Source of the DNA: Nitrospinae bacterium CG22_combo_CG10-13_8_21_14_all_47_10
GTDB taxonomy: Bacteria; Nitrospinota; Nitrospinia; Nitrospinales; VA-1
Length of the DNA stretch: 19,947 nucleotides
Assembly: GCA_002786505.1 (NCBI GenBank)
Contig: PCTK01000057.1
Location: 28,734-48,680 of the forward strand
Reading direction: 5' to 3'
This document shows, piece after piece, positions 7,987-14,899 of this stretch. A model generated the notes under the pieces. It was given only the letters and a program-made list of their open reading frames with translations, was not told where the DNA came from and made no database searches. The position numbers and the translations under genes are program-made. How positions within the stretch are numbered: position 1 is the first letter of the stretch; each line of letters opens with the position of its first letter.

Positions 7987-8763
7987 TCAAAGGCCGGACC
8001 CTTTGCCCACCACCACTCTCCCCAGGGTAAACACATGAACCTGACTGGCACCATTTTTCTTTAGGACCTTTGCGGCTTCATTAACCGTCGCGCCGGTTGT
8101 GAACACATCATCCACCAGCAATACACTTTTGCCCGCCACCAACTCAGGCCGGTTGACCTCGAAAGCTCCTTTAATATTACGAGCTCTTTCCGTGCGGGTC
8201 ATGGTAGCCTGCGGACTGGTCTCCTTGACCCTTCGCAACAACCCTGCTTCAAGCGGCAACTTTAAAACCTTCGCAACCTGCCGGGCAATCAGAAAAGCCT
8301 GATCAAATCCACGCCCTTTCATTTTATTAAAATGTAGCGGCACCGGAGAAACGGTAAACCCCTGGCCAAAACCGGGGTTCTCTTCAAAATATTTTTTCAG
8401 CAGGAGATCCATTTCCGGGAGCACACCCATCTGCCTGCGGTATTTGAAATGGTGAATGATTGTTCGCAGAACCGTGTCATAAAATCCCAGGCTCCTGGCT
8501 TGATCAAATTGGTAAGGACTCTTCCGACAAACTCCGCATACAAACTCCTCATGGGGATAAGCGTAAGACAAGTCCGCAGGCACCCCGCACTGAAAACAAT
8601 GTGGCTGTCGAATAAACTCAATATCGGCTCTACAGGCTGGACAGAGGAAATGCTCCTGGATTTTTCCGTCACAGACAATACAATTCTGTGGAAATATAAA
8701 GTCCAGTACTTTCCTGAATCCGCGCAAAACTCCACCAACAATTTTTCCCGTTCTAACCTGCAT
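7987..8763 (-). CDS. comF: ComF-family phosphoribosyltransferase-like protein
   Basis: The 258-aa protein has an N-terminal zinc-ribbon-like region with four Cys pairs (28/31, 41/44, 56/59, 76/79). A C-terminal type I phosphoribosyltransferase fold follows, with the PRPP-binding signature VLLVDDVFTTGATV at 214-227. This is the ComFC/GntX family. ComF is needed for DNA uptake during transformation in several bacteria and probably acts in the cytoplasm on incoming single strands; its exact reaction is not settled. Start ATG 8763 has GAGGAA (8766-8771) just upstream. It stands alone, divergent from argD. No other competence gene is visible here, so a role in transformation is not shown by context. 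Confidence 0.9.
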   Translation of the reverse strand: MQVRTGKIVGGVLRGFRKVLDFIFPQNCIVCDGKIQEHFLCPACRADIEFIRQPHCFQCGVPADLSYAYPHEEFVCGVCRKSPYQFDQARSLGFYDTVLRTIIHHFKYRRQMGVLPEMDLLLKKYFEENPGFGQGFTVSPVPLHFNKMKGRGFDQAFLIARQVAKVLKLPLEAGLLRRVKETSPQATMTRTERARNIKGAFEVNRPELVAGKSVLLVDDVFTTGATVNEAAKVLKKNGASQVHVFTLGRVVVGKGSGL

Positions 8764-8921
8764 AATTCCTCGCTGTCAATCCAGGCAATCTTCCAACTTC
8801 CCCAGCTTACCACGCTGAAAAAACGAGACGTTGAATACCAAGGTTTTTACCAAGGTTTTTATGTTTTTCTTAAATTTTTTATGCTAAAGTTTTCCCCTCA
8901 ATTATTCTCAAAAAAGTCCTT
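8764..8921. promoter_or_regulatory. Divergent comF/argD control region
   Basis: This 158-bp spacer must carry promoters for both comF and argD. It becomes very T-rich toward argD. A TATGCT at 8880-8885 is a possible -10 for argD, but no good -35 stands at 16-18 bp. The tandem repeat at 8837-8860 lies just upstream of that. argD itself lacks a clear Shine-Dalgarno sequence. Confidence 0.4.
8837..8860. repeat. Perfect 12-bp tandem repeat upstream of argD
   Basis: The unit ACCAAGGTTTTT occurs twice with no gap (8837-8848, 8849-8860), each preceded by T. A degenerate ATGTTTTT follows. The position, about 60-85 bp before the argD ATG, is one where a regulator or polymerase could bind. It does not match the palindromic ARG box. 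Confidence 0.8.
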
Positions 8922-10118
8922 ATGAATAACAGCATCATCCAGCTTACGGAAAAACACGTTGCCGGGACTTACGGACGTTACCCGATTGCCCTGGTAAAGG
9001 GGAAAGGTTCCAAGGTCTGGGACAAGTCAGGTAAACAGTACATTGATTTTGTCGCTGGCCTGGCCGTTGACAACCTTGGCCATTGCCATCCCGCAGTGGT
9101 CTCGGCGATAAAAAAACAGGCCGAAACACTAATCCACGTTTCCAACTTATATCACATTGAACCGCAATCGCGCTTGGCGGAAAAACTAACTTCCCTGAGT
9201 TTTGCCGACAAGGTATTTTTCTGCAATAGCGGAACAGAAGCCAATGAAGCGGCGATCAAACTCGCCCGCAGGTATTTTTTCGATCAGGGGCAATCTGGGC
9301 GCACCGAAATCATCACCATGCACAACTCGTTTCACGGACGCACCCTGGGCTCACTCTCGGCAACGGCGCAAACAAAGTTTCATACAGGATTCAAACCACT
9401 TCTTCCCGGCTTCAAATATATTCCCTTTAATGATTTACCATCAGCCCGGAAAGCGATAGATAAAAAGACCTGTGCCATTCTGGTCGAGCCTATACAGGGA
9501 GAGGGAGGAGTGAATATCCCTGACTCTTCCTACCTGAAAGGGCTGAAAAAACTCTGTCAAGAGCATGGTGTTCTTCTGATTTTTGACGAGGTGCAAACAG
9601 GATTCGGGCGCACAGGAAAACTGTTCGCCTATGAACTCTACAAAACCAAACCAGACATTATGACTCTGGCCAAGGCCCTGGGAGGGGGAGTTGCCATAGG
9701 AGCTCTGGCAGGCACCAACCGGGTCATGAAATCTTTTGTCCCAGGAACCCATGCCGCAACCTTTGGCGGCAACCCCCTGGCATGTTCTGCCGCGCTGGCT
9801 TCTTTGAAAGTACTGACCGGAAAAAACTTCCTCAACAACGCTAACGCAACCGGAGCTTATTTTTTAAAACGACTGAAAGAAATTGCCAAAAACAATCCCA
9901 TCGTCAAGGAAGTTCGCGGAAAAGGAATGTTTTTCGCTTTGGAGTTGAACAAGCCGGGAGGCGATGTCGTCATCGACTGCATGAAGCGTGGGTTTCTGAT
10001 CAACTGCATCCAACTGAACGTGTTGCGGTTTATCCCCCCGCTCAATATTACTAAAAAAGACATCGACAGTTTGATCCCTGTACTATCTGACAGCCTCACC
10101 AAACTGATCGGCAAATAA
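8922..10118 (+). CDS. argD: Acetylornithine aminotransferase
   Basis: This PLP enzyme of subgroup II aminotransferases converts N-acetylglutamate semialdehyde and glutamate to N-acetylornithine in arginine synthesis. At 398 aa it has the expected length. Visible features are CNSGTEANEAAIK at 101-113, FDEVQTGFGRTG at 221-232 (Asp222 for the pyridine nitrogen) and the Schiff-base Lys251 in LAKALGGG. It is followed after 24 bp by argF, which supports ArgD over other ornithine or GABA aminotransferases. Many ArgD enzymes also serve lysine synthesis (DapC activity), which cannot be judged here. ATG 8922 is the first start in frame; no strong ribosome binding site is seen. Confidence 0.93.
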   Translation: MNNSIIQLTEKHVAGTYGRYPIALVKGKGSKVWDKSGKQYIDFVAGLAVDNLGHCHPAVVSAIKKQAETLIHVSNLYHIEPQSRLAEKLTSLSFADKVFFCNSGTEANEAAIKLARRYFFDQGQSGRTEIITMHNSFHGRTLGSLSATAQTKFHTGFKPLLPGFKYIPFNDLPSARKAIDKKTCAILVEPIQGEGGVNIPDSSYLKGLKKLCQEHGVLLIFDEVQTGFGRTGKLFAYELYKTKPDIMTLAKALGGGVAIGALAGTNRVMKSFVPGTHAATFGGNPLACSAALASLKVLTGKNFLNNANATGAYFLKRLKEIAKNNPIVKEVRGKGMFFALELNKPGGDVVIDCMKRGFLINCIQLNVLRFIPPLNITKKDIDSLIPVLSDSLTKLIGK

Positions 10119-10142
10119 AAAACTTTTGAGTTTTGTCAAAAA

Positions 10143-11039
10143 ATGAAAAGAGACCTGCTAGCTATCAATGATTTTACCCGGGAAGAAATTCTCGACTTAC
10201 TGGAAAAGTCCGCTGACCTTAAAGAAAAACGCCAGAAAGGAATCGAGCATTTACCGTTAAAAGGCAAGACCCTGGGAATGGTGTTCAACAAACAATCTAC
10301 CCGGACACGCATATCGTTTGAGGTAGGCATGTTTGAGCTTGGCGGTCACGCGCTATTTTTGACCGGCGACCAACTCCAGTTGAACCGTGGCGAAACCATT
10401 CAGGATTCCGCACGGGTCCTCTCCCGCTATCTGAGCGGCATCCTGATAAGAACCTACGATCACGAGGAGGTTGTTGCTCTTGCAGAGCATGCCACGATAC
10501 CGGTTATCAACGGCCTTACAGATCTCAATCATCCCGTACAGATTCTTTCTGATTTTCTCACCATTAAAGAAAAGCTCGGCCGCATAGAAGGAGTGAAAGT
10601 GGCCTATGTCGGAGATGGGAATAATGTCGCTTACTCCTGGATGACAGGAGCATCAATAATGGGAATGGACTTGGCAATTGCCTGTCCTAAAAGTTGCCAG
10701 CCCAATCCGACTCCGAAACTGGAGGGAAACGGCAAGGTCAAAATTTTTGAAGATCCCTTTGAAGCAGTCCAAAATGCGGATGTGATTTATACGGATGTCT
10801 GGATAAGCATGGGACAGGAAAAAAACGAGGAGGATAAAATAAAACTCCTTCTTCCCTACCAGGTAAACAAGAAACTGGTCGATTCCGCCAAAAAGGATGT
10901 TTTGGTGATGCACTGCCTTCCCGCCCATCGAGAAATGGAAATCACATCAGAAGTTCTGGATGGCAAACATTCCATTGTTTTTGATCAGGCCGAGAACAGG
11001 CTTCATGTTCAAAAAGCCATTCTTGAAACATTGCTATGA
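10143..11039 (+). CDS. argF: Ornithine carbamoyltransferase
   Basis: ArgF joins carbamoyl phosphate and ornithine to give citrulline. The 298-aa protein shows the family motifs in order: carbamoyl-phosphate site STRTR at 52-56, HPVQ at 130-133, the ornithine loop DVW.SMG at 218-224, and HCLP at 257-260 with catalytic Cys258. It is slightly shorter than E. coli ArgF (334 aa) but complete. It lies 24 bp after argD; the gap holds only a small AAAACT/AGTTTT stem and no clear Shine-Dalgarno site, so translation may be coupled or initiated at an A-rich leader. The SMG loop indicates ornithine rather than acetylornithine as substrate, by family knowledge. Confidence 0.95.
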   Translation: MKRDLLAINDFTREEILDLLEKSADLKEKRQKGIEHLPLKGKTLGMVFNKQSTRTRISFEVGMFELGGHALFLTGDQLQLNRGETIQDSARVLSRYLSGILIRTYDHEEVVALAEHATIPVINGLTDLNHPVQILSDFLTIKEKLGRIEGVKVAYVGDGNNVAYSWMTGASIMGMDLAIACPKSCQPNPTPKLEGNGKVKIFEDPFEAVQNADVIYTDVWISMGQEKNEEDKIKLLLPYQVNKKLVDSAKKDVLVMHCLPAHREMEITSEVLDGKHSIVFDQAENRLHVQKAILETLL

Positions 11040-11077
11040 AATCCGGGCCAATGGTACAGTTGTGGTTGAGAGGTTGA

Positions 11078-12181
11078 GTGATTAAATTTGAAGTTTTAAA
11101 AAAGCATAGCCACTCTTCCGCCCGGCTTGGAGTTTTGACAACACCGCATGGAAAAATTGATACACCCTGTTTCATGCCCGTCGGCACACAGGCCACGGTC
11201 AAAGCATTGACCCCGGATGACCTTGAATCTTTTGGCGTGCAAATCATCCTTGGCAACACCTACCATCTCTATCTAAGGCCGGGACACGAATTAATCCGTT
11301 CTCTTGGCGGACTGCACAAGTTCATGAACTGGCCTCGCCCCATGCTCACCGACAGCGGCGGGTATCAGGTTTTCAGCCTCAACGAACTTACTAAAGTCAC
11401 CGAAGAGGGAGTGACCTTTCAATCTCATCTTGATGGGTCATCCCATTTTATTTCACCGGAACGTTCGATAGAAATCCAGCAGGCGTTAGGCGCCGACATC
11501 ATCATGGCTTTTGACGAGCCAACCCCCTACCCTGCGGATATCAGCAGTACGGAAAAGTCTTTGAAACTGACTACGCTTTGGGCCCGCCGATGCAAGGAGT
11601 CGCTCCATTCTGACACACAAGCCCTGTTCGGCATTGTCCAGGGAGGGATGTACCCTGACCTTCGTAAAAAAAGCGCGGAACAAATTATCGAAATAGGTTT
11701 CCCCGGTTACGCCATAGGAGGATTGAGCGTGGGAGAAGAAAAAAACCTGATGCATGACACCACCGCCTACACTGCACCGCTTCTGCCCGAATACAAACCC
11801 CGTTATTTAATGGGGGTAGGGACTCCCGAAGACCTTTTGCAATGCAGTTCCTCAGGCGTGGATATGTTCGACTGCGTCATGCCTACCCGCAATGCCAGAA
11901 ACGGTTCACTGTTTGTGAAGGGAGGGAAAATAAATATCAGAAACGCGCAATACAAGTCTGACCCGGGACCTATAGAACCCGACTGCCCCTGTTACACCTG
12001 CGCAAACTTTTCCAGGGCCTATCTCCGGCACCTCGCCATGGCAGGAGAAATTCTGGCCATGCGACTTCTCACCCTGCACAACTCCACCTTCTACCAAAAG
12101 TGGATGGCGAGCATCCGCAAAGCCATTGAAGAGGACATTCCCTTTAATCTGGACTGGTCAAATCAAACAGAACCCGGATAA
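11078..12181 (+). CDS. tgt: tRNA-guanine transglycosylase (queuosine pathway)
   Basis: Tgt swaps guanine 34 of GUN-anticodon tRNAs for preQ1 on the way to queuosine. The 367-aa enzyme starts at GTG 11078 with GAGAGG four bases upstream. Catalytic Asp92 (TDSGGYQVFS) and nucleophile Asp265 (FDCVMPTRNARNG) are present. The zinc site is Cys303, Cys305, Cys308 and His334. The base-pocket loop GGLSVGE (214-220) is of bacterial form. One oddity: the usual FDECTPYPA reads FDEPTPYPA, so the Cys that lines the base pocket is Pro148. It follows argF by 38 bp and is probably cotranscribed with the arginine genes. No queA, yajC or secD follows, unlike the common tgt neighbourhood. Confidence 0.96.
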   Translation: MIKFEVLKKHSHSSARLGVLTTPHGKIDTPCFMPVGTQATVKALTPDDLESFGVQIILGNTYHLYLRPGHELIRSLGGLHKFMNWPRPMLTDSGGYQVFSLNELTKVTEEGVTFQSHLDGSSHFISPERSIEIQQALGADIIMAFDEPTPYPADISSTEKSLKLTTLWARRCKESLHSDTQALFGIVQGGMYPDLRKKSAEQIIEIGFPGYAIGGLSVGEEKNLMHDTTAYTAPLLPEYKPRYLMGVGTPEDLLQCSSSGVDMFDCVMPTRNARNGSLFVKGGKINIRNAQYKSDPGPIEPDCPCYTCANFSRAYLRHLAMAGEILAMRLLTLHNSTFYQKWMASIRKAIEEDIPFNLDWSNQTEPG

Positions 12182-12188
12182 ATGGCTC

Positions 12189-12545
12189 TTAAGATTCTTC
12201 AATAATCCCCCGAATTTTAAACTCATGAATATCATAGCCGGAGCGCTTGGGCAGAGAAGATTGCACTACCGCCTTGAGCAGTTCCAGCTTAAGAGAATCC
12301 AATTCATTGATGAAATGATCAAAAATGCGTTCGGGAAAATAAAGCGTCAAGTTGAGTTTCGCCCGCTGATAAACAAACTGATTGCCTGATCGCATCGGGT
12401 TCGCCCTGAGCGGTTTATATTCGACATGGCCTTCGAGCATAAAATCTGCCATCGTCCTCCACTCCTCCCCAACCTTATTCAGGTTCTCGCGGACCAGCGA
12501 TAAAAGCCGACCCTGCTCAGGAAGTTCATAGCTATAGCTTGCCAT
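12189..12545 (-). CDS. Hypothetical protein, 118 aa
   Basis: I do not recognise this protein. It is soluble, with no signal peptide or membrane segment. The N-terminal half contains a predicted helix around EWRTMADFML (28-37). The middle is basic and aromatic (KPLRANPMRSGNQFVYQRAK), followed by a helix-rich amphipathic stretch near PERIFDHFINELDSLKLELL. There are no Cys residues and no obvious catalytic signature. Start ATG 12545 lies 9 bp after the stop of the upstream methyltransferase gene, so the two are very likely cotranscribed. Its stop is 7 bp from the convergent tgt stop. Coding status is supported by the tight spacing and sensible composition; function is unknown. Confidence 0.65.
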   Translation of the reverse strand: MASYSYELPEQGRLLSLVRENLNKVGEEWRTMADFMLEGHVEYKPLRANPMRSGNQFVYQRAKLNLTLYFPERIFDHFINELDSLKLELLKAVVQSSLPKRSGYDIHEFKIRGIIEES

Positions 12546-12554
12546 ATTTTCTTT

Positions 12555-13484
12555 CTATTTAGAGACAATCAGCCGGGCTCTTAAAGCCAGAAACAACGGG
12601 ATCTCTTTTCGGGCTCTGTTCTCTGCCTTGGCGCGTTTGCCCGGCAGGCTTTTCTTATTCGACACCCACTCTTCCAGCGCATCGACACAAAGACCGGCCT
12701 CGGCCAACGCTGAAATATAACTCTGCATCGGACGATGGTAGGTGAGTGTGAACGATTTGGAATCGGCAAAGGGCGGAGTAAGTATTGGTACATTGGTTTC
12801 CGTCAGATAATGGTCTACCCGCCGGTACTCAAGTTTTTTTTCTTCATCCCATCCCCAGTGAGACTGGCGGGGAATGCGAAAACACGGGTGCGTCATCACC
12901 ACCACAAAACATTTTCCCGGTTTCAACCAGCGGCAAACACTTTTAAAAAGCAGGTCAATTTTTTCGATATTCTGTATTGCCATCAAGCAGGCGATCCCAT
13001 CGAAGCGGTTTTCTTCAAAGTTTGTGGGGTCTCCCGCATCTCCCACATGGTAACGGACGGATGGCCCCGAACGTGTCCGGGCATATTTCAATAGTTCCGC
13101 CGAGGAGTCCAGCCCTTCAACGAGGATGCCTTTACTGGATAAATAACGGGGAAAAACTCCTTGGCCGCAAGCCAGATCCAGAACGTGATCCTTCTTACCG
13201 ACTTGAAGCAAACGAAACACTCCGGGCATGATAATATCTTTCTGAAAATCCGTACCCTGGGCACCGACCAGCGTGTCATACCATCGGGAGGCCTGGTCCC
13301 AAAGAGTCAATGCTTTTTTTTCAGGTTTCGTTCTCGAAGACCTGCCTTTTACTTTTCTATTTTCTGCTTTATTTTTCACCGGTATCAATCCATCTAATTG
13401 TTCTGACTCAAACATCAATTCGACAACCCGCTGGATGTTATCAGGGTTTTCATCTATAATTAAGCGAGTAATTTTTTCCCTCAA
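12555..13484 (-). CDS. Class I SAM-dependent methyltransferase with N-terminal extension
   Basis: The 309-aa protein carries a Rossmann methyltransferase core of the Methyltransf_11/25 kind. Motif I is VLDLACGQGVF at 101-111, an acidic residue ends strand 2 (GLDSS), and a later strand precedes WLKPGKCFVVVMTHP. The first 60 residues are charged, with a Lys/Arg-rich linker (KVKGRSSRTKPEKK), and do not belong to the core. The C-terminus is also basic (NKKSLPGKRAKAENRARK), which might suit a nucleic-acid or ribosomal substrate; that is inference. The start is TTG 13484, with an in-frame stop four codons upstream and no clear binding site; ATG at residue 24 is the alternative. It leads a two-gene unit with the 118-aa protein. 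Confidence 0.82.
   Translation of the reverse strand: MREKITRLIIDENPDNIQRVVELMFESEQLDGLIPVKNKAENRKVKGRSSRTKPEKKALTLWDQASRWYDTLVGAQGTDFQKDIIMPGVFRLLQVGKKDHVLDLACGQGVFPRYLSSKGILVEGLDSSAELLKYARTRSGPSVRYHVGDAGDPTNFEENRFDGIACLMAIQNIEKIDLLFKSVCRWLKPGKCFVVVMTHPCFRIPRQSHWGWDEEKKLEYRRVDHYLTETNVPILTPPFADSKSFTLTYHRPMQSYISALAEAGLCVDALEEWVSNKKSLPGKRAKAENRARKEIPLFLALRARLIVSK
13432..13460 (+). promoter_or_regulatory. Candidate promoter for the 154-aa lipoprotein gene
   Basis: A perfect TATAAT at 13455-13460 stands 17 bp after a weak TGGATG (13432-13437). Transcription would begin near 13467 and give a leader of about 44 nt to ATG 13511. The site lies inside the start of the divergent methyltransferase gene, whose 5' end overlaps it. 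Confidence 0.35.
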
Positions 13485-13510
13485 CCAATTGCATTAACAT
13501 ATCCGGTCTT

Positions 13511-13975
13511 ATGCTGAAATTCCACCGTTTCCGGGCACTCGCATTAATTCTTTTTCTTCTTATTTTTTCTTCCGTTTCCTGCGAAATGCTGGACCGCTAT
13601 CACCAAACCCAGGAAGATCTGGACTTAAGCATCAAGGCATATAACCATGAGTTTGAAAGCAAGGCCATCGACAGGAGTGCGAGGTTCGTTCACCCGGATT
13701 ACCGCCCTGAATATATGAGCAAGTCCCCGGAATTCACCCGGCGCATCACCATTTTTGAAGCAAGCATTTTGCATATCAAGTTTTTCAAAAACGGGGTACC
13801 AACCTCCAGCCAATCCAGAGAAGGTTTTGACCGGGCCATTGTTGTCATCCGTTATCAAGTTGCCATATTGCCCAGCAACAAATTAAAAACCCTGCTTATT
13901 GAACAGGAATGGGTGCTTTATCAAGAACAATGGGTTACCATTTCTGACTTGGACGCGTTTCTAGAGCAATCCTGA
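13511..13975 (+). CDS. Putative small lipoprotein of unknown function
   Basis: The 154-aa product begins with a basic stretch (KFHRFR) and a hydrophobic core (9-19), ending at SSVSC with Cys24. This is a signal peptide with a slightly atypical lipobox, Ser rather than Leu or Val at -3, so lipidation is likely but not certain. The mature part has no recognised motif. It seems mixed alpha/beta, with a final strand pair (LLIEQEWVLYQEQWVTISD) like those of NTF2/SnoaL-like or DUF4440 folds; that resemblance is only an impression. It is divergent from the methyltransferase gene by 26 bp and convergent with sfsA across 15 bp, so it forms its own unit. Likely location is the periplasmic face of a membrane. 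Confidence 0.7.
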   Translation: MLKFHRFRALALILFLLIFSSVSCEMLDRYHQTQEDLDLSIKAYNHEFESKAIDRSARFVHPDYRPEYMSKSPEFTRRITIFEASILHIKFFKNGVPTSSQSREGFDRAIVVIRYQVAILPSNKLKTLLIEQEWVLYQEQWVTISDLDAFLEQS

Positions 13976-13990
13976 AATAACCTGCCAAAC

Positions 13991-14680
13991 CTATAAAGAA
14001 ATATCAACGGCTTTGTTCAAAGAGATGGTTGTCGGTGTGACCTTACAGTTCATCCCATAAAGTTCCACTCCCTTATCACGCGCTTTTCGCAACCACTCCC
14101 CAAACACAGGATCAATGTCATCATTGCAAGTGATGGACCGTGTGTCGGACCTTTGCGAAACAAAAATCACAGCCCCTTGATAGCCCTTTTCGCAAAACTC
14201 CACTAACTCTTTAAGATGTTTGACTCCACGCTCCGTCGGTGCATCAGGAAACCTGCCCACTCCTTTTTCAACCAGACTCACCGATTTTACCTCAACATAC
14301 GCAAATCTCTCAGGGAACTCCAATTTAAAGTCGAAGCGACTGTTATTCACTTTCACTTCACGGGCAAAGTCAGAGTAGCCCTTGAGAAAAGGAAGTGCCC
14401 GCTTCATCAACGCGTCCTGAACCAAGGCATTGGCAAATACCGGGAATACCGACACCCATATGGAACCGTGCCGCACCAAAACCAGCGTGTACTCTGTTTT
14501 CCGTTTTGGTCCAGGCTGATAAATCAGCCGCGCTTTTCTGCCTGCCTGCATTAAACCCGGCAGACGCCCAGGATCGGGGACATGAGCCAAAATTTCTTTT
14601 CCCGCCACTTCGACACGGGCTAAATAGCGGTTCGGCCGTTCCAGAAAAATACCCTCAACAATTTTTTTTCCGAATCTCAA
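13991..14680 (-). CDS. sfsA: SfsA-family protein
   Basis: The 229-aa length and motifs match the SfsA family: HVPDPGRL at 33-40, YVEVKSVSL at 128-136 and FPDAPTERGVKHL at 144-156. The EVK and preceding acidic residues resemble a PD-(D/E)XK nuclease core. SfsA was first described as a factor affecting sugar fermentation in E. coli, and its real biochemical role is not well settled. The E. coli HCANTGRM segment here reads HVPDPGRL. The start is TTG 14680 with AAAAGG about nine bases upstream; an in-frame stop lies two codons upstream. It is the only gene between the convergent lipoprotein gene and the nuo operon, transcribed in the same direction as nuo. Confidence 0.92.
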   Translation of the reverse strand: MRFGKKIVEGIFLERPNRYLARVEVAGKEILAHVPDPGRLPGLMQAGRKARLIYQPGPKRKTEYTLVLVRHGSIWVSVFPVFANALVQDALMKRALPFLKGYSDFAREVKVNNSRFDFKLEFPERFAYVEVKSVSLVEKGVGRFPDAPTERGVKHLKELVEFCEKGYQGAVIFVSQRSDTRSITCNDDIDPVFGEWLRKARDKGVELYGMNCKVTPTTISLNKAVDISL

Positions 14681-14724
14681 GACTCAAACCTTTTCATTTG
14701 TCAAAAACCAGCCAACCCACCCTA

Positions 14725-14809
14725 TGAAGGGGGGCGATATAACATTAATTTTTGTATTAGTTTAAAAGAGAGCGTGAAACCCCTTCAAGCCGAGACAACT
14801 TTTGTCGGC
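14725..14809. repeat. Inverted repeats in the nuoM-sfsA spacer
   Basis: TGAAGGGG at 14725-14732 is exactly complementary to CCCCTTCA at 14780-14787, 47 bp apart. Immediately beside it, GCC/GACAA at 14789-14798 pairs with TTGTC/GGC at 14802-14809, with a two-base bulge and a 3-nt loop. Between the arms is an AT-rich core that includes a possible minus-strand promoter (TTGAAG, 17-18 bp, TTAAACT) for sfsA. Confidence 0.5.
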
Positions 14810-14839
14810 CAATGAAGCTATTGCAAGATGGTCCCACGC

Positions 14840-14899
14840 CTGGCCCGCATATTGCGTGAGTATTTCCTTACTAATTTACTCATGCAATATGCGGGCTAG
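14840..14899 (-). terminator. Long hairpin overlapping the nuoM stop codon
   Basis: Bases 14843-14862 and 14877-14896 form a 20-bp stem with a single G-T wobble and a 14-nt loop, extendable by three more pairs to 14840/14899. The nuoM TAG (14896-14898) is inside the arm. No U-run follows on the minus strand, so it is not a classic intrinsic terminator. Rho-independent pausing, 3'-end protection or mRNA processing at the operon end are alternatives. Confidence 0.55.

Noticed and set aside
8774..8779. TTGACA on the minus strand just before comF
   Set aside because: It is only about 11 bp from the comF ATG, so a promoter using it would start inside the coding region.
10119..10142. AAAACT-TTTG-AGTTTT hairpin between argD and argF
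   Set aside because: A six-pair A/T-rich stem is too unstable to act as a terminator, and argF clearly belongs with argD.
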